Origin: Nitrospira sp.
GTDB taxonomy: Bacteria > Nitrospirota > Thermodesulfovibrionia > Thermodesulfovibrionales > Dissulfurispiraceae
Direction: 5' to 3'
Length of the DNA stretch: 64,000 bases
Assembly (NCBI GenBank): GCA_002634385.1
Contig: NSJL01000014.1
Coordinates: 53,032 to 117,031, forward strand
Made by a program: the position numbers and the translations under genes. Position 1 is the first letter of the stretch; each line of letters opens with the position of its first letter. Positions 59,312-64,000 of the stretch are shown here, piece after piece. The notes beneath the pieces are model-generated. The model worked only from the letters and a program-made list of their open reading frames with translations. It did not search any database and was not told the DNA's origin.

Positions 59312-59353
59312 GGTATACAAGGAGTCGCCCGTCCCTTTATGACACCGGTCATA
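59312..59353 (-). promoter_or_regulatory. CRP/FNR-type operator and promoter of the RseC-like gene
   Basis: TATGAC-ACCG-GTCATA (59338-59353, perfect arms) is followed on the minus strand after 20 nt by TATACC (59317-59312). The start, about 59305, is beside the ATG at 59303. Confidence 0.55.
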
Positions 59354-59390
59354 AAAATAGAGGTAAAAGTAGAGAGAAAGACAGGGGGAG

Positions 59391-59539
59391 AGACAGAGTA
59401 AGGCAGCATGGGGAGAAGAGCGATGGGAGGAGTGACTGAATAGAGTTCCTTGGGTATGCTCACTGCTCTGCCTCACCTACTGCCTCTCTTCTGCCGTATC
59501 TGCTGCCTCACTCTGTCATTTATTTGCCTTATTCTGTCT
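59391..59539. repeat. Imperfect 15-bp inverted repeat in the 59.3-59.6 kb gap
   Basis: AGACAGAGTAAGGCA (59391-59405) is inverted against TGCCTTATTCTGTCT (59525-59539) with one mismatch, about 120 bp apart. It may be a further MITE-like relic. No ORF lies between. Confidence 0.4.
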
Positions 59540-59544
59540 TTTTC

Positions 59545-59572
59545 TTGACATCCTGCCCCTATCTGCTATCTT
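59545..59572 (+). promoter_or_regulatory. Sigma-70-type promoter of the CFI-box protein gene
   Basis: A perfect TTGACA (59545-59550), a 16-nt spacer and TATCTT (59567-59572). Predicted start is near 59579, 47 nt before ATG 59626, which has AAGGAGG 5 nt upstream. Confidence 0.55.
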
Positions 59573-59625
59573 TTAAACAGAAGGCACATTCCTGCTCACC
59601 CGTATTCCTTCCCAAGGAGGATACA

Positions 59626-61734
59626 ATGAAAAAGCCCGTTTCCCTTCTTGTCATTTCTACTCTCGTACTCTTCCTTGCAGGAGCATCAGGCAGTGTCTAT
59701 GCCGTCTCCTCCGACCTGGACGCCTTCAACGCCCGCTACGGCACGTCAGGAACACCCCTGGACACCTGCACCGTGTGCCATACCAGCCCCCCAAGCCTGA
59801 ACCTCTACGGTACCGCATTTTTGAACAGTAACCGCGATTTCGCCGCCATAGAAAATTTCGATTCCGATGGCGACGCCTTCACCAATATCATAGAAATCAA
59901 CGCAAGGACTTTCCCGGGTGATGCCTCCAGCAGGCCCGCCACCGCGGATACGACACCGCCGACGGTGACCTCCTTCAGTATCCCGCTCACGTCCAACTCC
60001 CTGACCGTGCTCATCAGCGTTTTCAGCGCAACAGACAATACCGGGGTGACGGGGTACCTGCTCACCGAGACAGCCTCCACTCCCTCTGCAACCGATCCGG
60101 GCTGGAGCGCCACTCCCCCGTCAAGTTATACGTTCAGCTCGGCAGGAGCAAAGACTCTCTACGCCTGGGCAAAGGACGCCGCAGGCAATATATCGTCCAG
60201 CAGGTCCGGCATCGTAACTATTTCATTGCCGGCGGACACATCGCCGCCCGTGGTGACCGCCTTCAGTATCCCGCTCACGTCCAACTCCCTGACTGTTTCC
60301 GTCACCGTCTTTACCGCTACGGACAATATCGGCGTAACGGGGTATCTCCTTACCGAGACGGCTTCCACTCCCCTGGCGGGAGCCGCAGGATGGAGTGCGA
60401 CGCCTCCCGCGAGCTTTACTTTTACCTCCTCGGGAACGAGGACCCTTTATGCCTGGGCACAGGATGCCGCAGGGAACGTCTCCCTCAGCAGGTCCGCAAC
60501 GGTGAATATCTCATTACCCGCAGATGTGATCCCGCCCACCGTCGTCTCGGTAAACCCTGTCAATAACGCCTCCGGGGTATCCACCACCACGGTAATCGCC
60601 GCAACCTTCAGCGAATCCATGGATGCCTCCACCCTCACCCCCACCACCTTCAGGATCAACAACGGGGCGGTGGCAGGAACGGTGTCCTACAGCGATGCGA
60701 ACAGAACCGCCACTTTTACCCCCTCTGCGGCCCTGGCAAACAATACCACCTATACTGCCTCCCTCTCCACCGGGATACGGGACCCCGCAGGCAATGCGCT
60801 GTCCACCACCTTCACCTGGAGCTTTCTCACCGCAGTCGCGGCAGCGGATTCCGATGGAGACGGGGTATCCGATCAGACGGATGCCTTTCCTGCGGACAAT
60901 ACAAGGGCGACCCCGCCGGCCGCTACCGGTACCGGCTCGATTACCATCGATGTATCTGTGAACAAGGGGGCTTTCCTTACGGAAGCCGCCGCCCTTTCCG
61001 ATACCAGCGCGACCCTGAATCAGACGGGCAAGCCGACGGACTTTTTATTCACGCACGGGCTGGTAAGCTACAAGGTGCGCGGCATCGTGCAGGGGAGCAC
61101 CATAACGGTAGTCCTCACCATGCCGGGCAGCATTCCCGCGGGGAGCAGGATATACAAGGTTGATGCGGCAGGATTCTCCGAATACCCCAATGCGGTGATA
61201 AGCGGCAGCGCCGTAACGCTGAACCTCATCGACGGGGGGAATGGTGATTCCGACGGAGCGACGGACAGCAGTATCACCGACCCCGTGGGGGTTGCCGTAC
61301 CGGCCAGTTCCGGAACAGGGGGCGCCACGGTAACGGTAAGCGGGGGCGGCGGGGGTTGTTTCATTGCAACGGCAGCCTTCGGGTCGCCCCTCGATCCCCA
61401 TGTCAGGGTATTGAGGGACTTCAGGGACTCCTGTCTTCTTCTGCATCCCTTGGGCAAACGCCTGGTGCAATTCTATTACCGGGTATCTCCCCCGCTGGCG
61501 GAATTCATCAGGAGGCACGAGACACTGAGAACCGCGACACGGCTCGCCCTGACGCCGGTGGTGTACAGCATCGAATACCCGCTGGGTACGGGGCTTCTGG
61601 CGTTTGCCGGAGCCGCCGCGCTACTACGGAAAAGAGCTACTCCTCCACCCGCACGACCTTGCCGGGCGGCACGCCGCAGAGGAGACTCTGCACCGCGGAG
61701 CGCAGGCACTCTTCGTCGCGGGATTCCATGGTGA
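59626..61734 (+). CDS. Large surface protein with CxxCH motif, Ig-like repeats and CFI-box C-terminus
   Basis: A 702-residue exported protein. After the signal peptide (LLVISTLVLFLAGASGSVYA) comes a short domain with CTVCH, a possible heme c site. Two near-identical ~90-residue repeats follow (PPTVTSFSIPLTSNSLTV... and PPVVTAFSIPLTSNSLTV...). Next is a Big_5/SbsA-like Ig domain (VIPPTVVSVNPVNNASGVSTTTVIAATFSESMD), a thrombospondin-3-like DSDGDGVSDQTDAFP calcium motif, and a beta domain. The end is CFIATAAFGSPLDPHVRVLRDFRD, the CFI-box sorting/anchor domain, then a helix and RKR. The last ~32 residues run antisense over the next gene, suggesting the original stop was lost. Confidence 0.85.
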   Translation: MKKPVSLLVISTLVLFLAGASGSVYAVSSDLDAFNARYGTSGTPLDTCTVCHTSPPSLNLYGTAFLNSNRDFAAIENFDSDGDAFTNIIEINARTFPGDASSRPATADTTPPTVTSFSIPLTSNSLTVLISVFSATDNTGVTGYLLTETASTPSATDPGWSATPPSSYTFSSAGAKTLYAWAKDAAGNISSSRSGIVTISLPADTSPPVVTAFSIPLTSNSLTVSVTVFTATDNIGVTGYLLTETASTPLAGAAGWSATPPASFTFTSSGTRTLYAWAQDAAGNVSLSRSATVNISLPADVIPPTVVSVNPVNNASGVSTTTVIAATFSESMDASTLTPTTFRINNGAVAGTVSYSDANRTATFTPSAALANNTTYTASLSTGIRDPAGNALSTTFTWSFLTAVAAADSDGDGVSDQTDAFPADNTRATPPAATGTGSITIDVSVNKGAFLTEAAALSDTSATLNQTGKPTDFLFTHGLVSYKVRGIVQGSTITVVLTMPGSIPAGSRIYKVDAAGFSEYPNAVISGSAVTLNLIDGGNGDSDGATDSSITDPVGVAVPASSGTGGATVTVSGGGGGCFIATAAFGSPLDPHVRVLRDFRDSCLLLHPLGKRLVQFYYRVSPPLAEFIRRHETLRTATRLALTPVVYSIEYPLGTGLLAFAGAAALLRKRATPPPARPCRAARRRGDSAPRSAGTLRRGIPW

Positions 61735-62371
61735 CCATGACGCAGTAGTCCCTCCTGTTGACCGCGGGATAGGACCCTATCTTCACGCCCCGATACTCCC
61801 TGACGATCTCGTTCAGGAGGGGGGCGAGCCGCGACTCATATTCCGTCAGGTATACCTTCCTCATACCAGGGGGCTTGCCATTGAAGATCAGCCGTGTAAT
61901 GACATGAAACTTCTCCCGCAGGTACTCGGGGATGCCCGGGAGAATATAGATATTTCTGAACAGGATGAGAGGGAGGCCTATGCTTTTATCCTGTATCACT
62001 TCGGCACCTCCGGGAACCTCCGCCATGCGAAGCTGTTCGGGGGAGAGACAGAATCCGAAATGCTTCACCAGGAAATCCCGGAGTTTTTCATGGATGACCG
62101 GCTGCACTCCGAAGGCTCTTGCGATCCCGGGGATGGTGACGTCGTCGTGCGTCGGACCGATCCCCCCCGACGTGAAAACGTAAGCATACCTGCCCGAGAT
62201 CTCCTTCACTTCACAAGCGATCTCATCGATATCATCGCCGATGACCGAAATGTGCCGGACATCGATCCCGATACGGCGCAATTCCCTCACCATGAAAAAG
62301 GAGTTGGAATCCTGCACCATCCCGGAAAGGATCTCGTCGCCGATAATGACAATGCCCGCGGTCGGTACCAT
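61637..62371 (-). CDS. CinA N-terminal-type molybdopterin-binding (MoCF) protein
   Basis: A 244-residue protein with the MoCF/CinA fold: AGIVIIGDEILSGMVQDSNSFFMVRELRRIGIDVRHISVIGDDIDEI and FTSGGIGPTHDDVTIPGIARAFG (GGIGPTHDD loop) are diagnostic. The C-terminal CinA deamidase domain is missing, so this is the stand-alone form. Such proteins are linked to NAD(P)/ADP-ribose pyrophosphate hydrolysis or molybdopterin binding. It overlaps the CFI-box gene tail by 98 nt, tail to tail. Confidence 0.85.
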   Translation of the reverse strand: MVPTAGIVIIGDEILSGMVQDSNSFFMVRELRRIGIDVRHISVIGDDIDEIACEVKEISGRYAYVFTSGGIGPTHDDVTIPGIARAFGVQPVIHEKLRDFLVKHFGFCLSPEQLRMAEVPGGAEVIQDKSIGLPLILFRNIYILPGIPEYLREKFHVITRLIFNGKPPGMRKVYLTEYESRLAPLLNEIVREYRGVKIGSYPAVNRRDYCVMVTMESRDEECLRSAVQSLLCGVPPGKVVRVEE

Positions 62372-62519
62372 CCTCTAATTCTACCACAGAACCCCCGGAC
62401 AGAGACATGCCGCAGATACCCCGGAACAGCGCTTTTCCTTTACGAGATTCGACAGAAGCAGCACCGTCCAGCAGGAAAAAGCCGCTGCTGCAGGAGAAGT
62501 AGTCTGTCTGCATACCCTG
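62372..62519. other. Short gap, nothing recognised
   Basis: 148 bp between the MoCF gene and larC1. A GAATCTCGTAAAGGAAAAG stretch on the minus strand could help initiation of the MoCF gene, but no clear promoter or LarC continuation is present. Confidence 0.3.
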
Positions 62520-63236
62520 CTATCCAATGAACAAGCGCAAGGTATTGGACAGAGAGGGGAAATCCCTGCTGCCCGCCCCATAGCCGATTGAGCCGATTGA
62601 AAACGACGGCTTCGGGAGATGTTCTGCATCCAATCCCTTGAGAAGTACCGCCCCTGTAGGAGTCGTCAGCTCAAAGGGGATATCCGACTGGTATACCGGA
62701 AAGCCTTTCAGCAGTTCCGCGGTGGCGGGAGCAGGCACCGGAAGAACGCCGTGGTCTGTTTCAACGGTGCCGCTGCCCACATTGATGGCAGAAGTGTACA
62801 CTCTCTCTACTCCCAGGAGAGAGAGTCCGCAAAGGGTGCCGAAGATGTCCACCAGGCAATCGATGCCCCCCAGCTCATGGAGATGGACCTCTTCGAAGGG
62901 TTCTCCATGAACCTTTGCTTCCGCTTCAAAGAGGGTCCTGAAGATATGCAACCCCCTTTGCTTTACGGTATTCTTCAGGGTGGAGCTATTAATAATACCG
63001 GCAATATCCTCCCAGCGGACCGCTTTTCCGTGTCCCTTCCCTTTAAGGATGACATCGACCTTTGTGGCGGAGACGCCGTTGCGGGTCACTTTGCGGGAAG
63101 AGAGAGAATAGCCGGTTACGGGAAGGTCCTTGAGGGACTTTTCCAAGTCTGCAAGGGGAACCCCGGCATCCACGAGGGCGCCGAGGCACATATCGCCGCT
63201 GATACCGGCAAAACAATCGAAATAGACGCTTTTCAT
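62520..63236 (-). CDS. larC1: Nickel-pincer cofactor protein LarC, N-terminal domain only (LarC1)
   Basis: A 238-residue protein that matches only the first domain of LarC: FDCFAGISGDMCLGALVDAGVP, EVHLHELGGIDCLVDIFGTLCGLSLLGVERV, SGTVETDHGVLPVPAPATAELLKG and ELTTPTGAVLLKGL. It ends at LRLFIG and stop, where full-length LarC (about 400 residues) continues into LarC2. LarC inserts nickel into the pyridinium dithiocarboxylate pincer cofactor in a CTP-dependent way. The missing C-terminal domain is encoded by the gene just upstream, which overlaps by 4 nt. Confidence 0.88.
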   Translation of the reverse strand: MKSVYFDCFAGISGDMCLGALVDAGVPLADLEKSLKDLPVTGYSLSSRKVTRNGVSATKVDVILKGKGHGKAVRWEDIAGIINSSTLKNTVKQRGLHIFRTLFEAEAKVHGEPFEEVHLHELGGIDCLVDIFGTLCGLSLLGVERVYTSAINVGSGTVETDHGVLPVPAPATAELLKGFPVYQSDIPFELTTPTGAVLLKGLDAEHLPKPSFSIGSIGYGAGSRDFPSLSNTLRLFIG

Positions 63237-63739
63237 AGCACTATGGTAACCTCCTCATCGGTTTCCCTCAGTTTCGATTCGATCAAGGTCCTCAGTTCAT
63301 TGAGCGAGATGAGGCAGTTCATCTTCTCTTTCACCTGGGTCTGGACCTTCACCAGGAAGTCATGCTCCACATCCATGCATAAGGGCTGCCCGGGATCTCC
63401 CACGAGCTTCACCTCGCACTGAAACTCTTCGGTCTTCTCCTTCAGTTTGATAGTGATCTTTCTCGTGACATAGGTAACGCGGTAGAAGATATGGGTGGTA
63501 TCCACCCGGTGATACCCTGTTACCTTGAGCTCCTTTATCAGGAATTCGGCAATGACCTCCTCTTTGGCCGCCATTGTATCGATGAGGAGAATGTGCCCTG
63601 GCCGGTTCTTCTTGGTGATCGTGGGGATGAGCTGGACATTGTGTGCTCCCAATCCCATGATCCTCTCCACGGCAAACCCGAGGACTTCACCGGTGACATG
63701 GTCCGCCTGGGCAAGCAATAGCGCCGATCTCTTTTCCAT
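63233..63739 (-). CDS. larC2: LarC C-terminal domain encoded separately (LarC2-like)
   Basis: A 168-residue protein resembling the C-terminal domain of LarC: GEVLGFAVERIMGLGAHNVQLIPTITKKNRPGHILLIDTMAAKEEVIAEFLIKELKVTGYHR matches the LarC2 signature block (GALDVxxTPIxMKKNRPG). The normal order LarC1-LarC2 is reversed here: this gene comes first and overlaps the larC1 start by 4 nt. Some lactobacilli express larC2 by ribosomal frameshift from larC1; here it is an independent frame with its own GGGAGGGG site 6 nt before ATG 63739. The assignment rests on motif similarity, not a search. Confidence 0.75.
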   Translation of the reverse strand: MEKRSALLLAQADHVTGEVLGFAVERIMGLGAHNVQLIPTITKKNRPGHILLIDTMAAKEEVIAEFLIKELKVTGYHRVDTTHIFYRVTYVTRKITIKLKEKTEEFQCEVKLVGDPGQPLCMDVEHDFLVKVQTQVKEKMNCLISLNELRTLIESKLRETDEEVTIVL

Positions 63740-63758
63740 AGATTTTCCCCTCCCTGCC

Positions 63759-64000
63759 TCAGAAGTCCAGGCCCTTCATGATGTCCGCCGTCATTTGCGC
63801 GGCCTTCTTGAGGCTGGGGGAGGGCAGGGCCATAATGACGTTCGCCGCTTCCGTGGCCTTCTCCGCGGCCTCTTTGGGATCCATGCCCCGGGCCACGGCC
63901 ATGCAGGCGCAGACTACCACATCCATGGAGCAGGCCCCGGCACAGAGCAGCTCGATGATCGCAGGGGAGACGCAGGAGATGGCGTCGACGGTTTCCCGGT
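63759..64000 (-). CDS. Unrecognised protein, C-terminal part (5' end beyond window)
   Basis: The minus-strand frame is open to the window edge and ends with TGA at 63759-63761, 19 nt before larC2. About 80 residues are visible: a Cys-rich SPAIIELLCAGACSMDVVVCACMAVARGMDPKEAAEKATEAANVIMAL followed by a Lys/Met-rich helix ending MKGLDF. I do not recognise it. Operon position suggests a link to the nickel-pincer genes. This is too short to name. Confidence 0.55.
   Translation of the reverse strand, partial: RETVDAISCVSPAIIELLCAGACSMDVVVCACMAVARGMDPKEAAEKATEAANVIMALPSPSLKKAAQMTADIMKGLDF

Overview
The window comes from a Gram-negative bacterium: it carries lpxK, lpxB, msbA, waaA, an ADP-heptose-type adenylyltransferase, bamD, rseP and many lipoproteins. 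A full-length three-domain NifU with NifS, a diheme NorC/NorB nitric oxide reductase, a nickel-pincer (LarC) pair, a UDP-GlcNAc3N-type gene pair next to lpxB, and CFI-box/CxxCH surface proteins together suggest an anaerobic or microaerophilic environmental lineage. My best guess is Nitrospirota or a deltaproteobacterial-type phylum. That placement is inference; no 16S rRNA or other decisive marker is present. I found no rRNA, tRNA or CRISPR array.

Layout. 0-5.8 kb: the 5' part of an Asp-box repeat lipoprotein (minus), a small unknown protein, threonine dehydratase, nifU-nifS and a Clp1/Grc3-type kinase. 5.8-11.5 kb (minus): an ABC-2 exporter, two lipoproteins, and lpxK-greB, with several small inverted-repeat elements between genes. 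11.5-18.4 kb (plus): an EEP-family phosphodiesterase, a phospholipase D/cardiolipin-synthase-like protein, then a compact Ser/Thr phosphorylation module (CHASE2-PP2C phosphatase, double-FHA protein, kinase with a cNMP domain). 18.5-23.4 kb: a degenerate receiver, galE, and a polysaccharide deacetylase-methyltransferase-flippase operon.

23.5-37.3 kb is an exopolysaccharide island. It holds a sugar transferase fused to a PilZ-like domain, a BY-kinase, Wza, Wzz, VanZ-like, Wzy-like, glycosyltransferase and methyltransferase genes in one long overlapping minus-strand operon. A ~0.7 kb near-identical non-coding direct repeat lies on each side. 37.5-45.5 kb (minus) is the lipid A/LPS core cluster (gnnA-gnnB-lpxB-msbA-waaA), with siroheme synthase and bamD upstream. 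45.7-52.5 kb (plus): an exported FG-GAP protein, then uppS-cdsA-dxr-rseP-nudix-rfaE2, with a 180-bp MITE directly upstream of uppS.

52.6-59.3 kb looks like a nitrogen-oxide response locus: HPP membrane protein and CBS protein (minus), norC-norB, a CxxCH/CopD/cytochrome-b5 fusion, a NapH-like membrane ferredoxin, a cupin and an RseC-like protein. Four promoters here share a palindrome of form TATGAY-N4-RTCATA, spaced for class II activation by a CRP/FNR-superfamily regulator. 59.6-64 kb: a large CFI-box surface protein, a CinA-type MoCF protein, and a LarC split into two genes in reversed order, with a truncated gene at the edge.

Many starts were moved from the longest open frame to a start with a Shine-Dalgarno site, a signal peptide or an ATGA overlap; several others appear to be leaderless.
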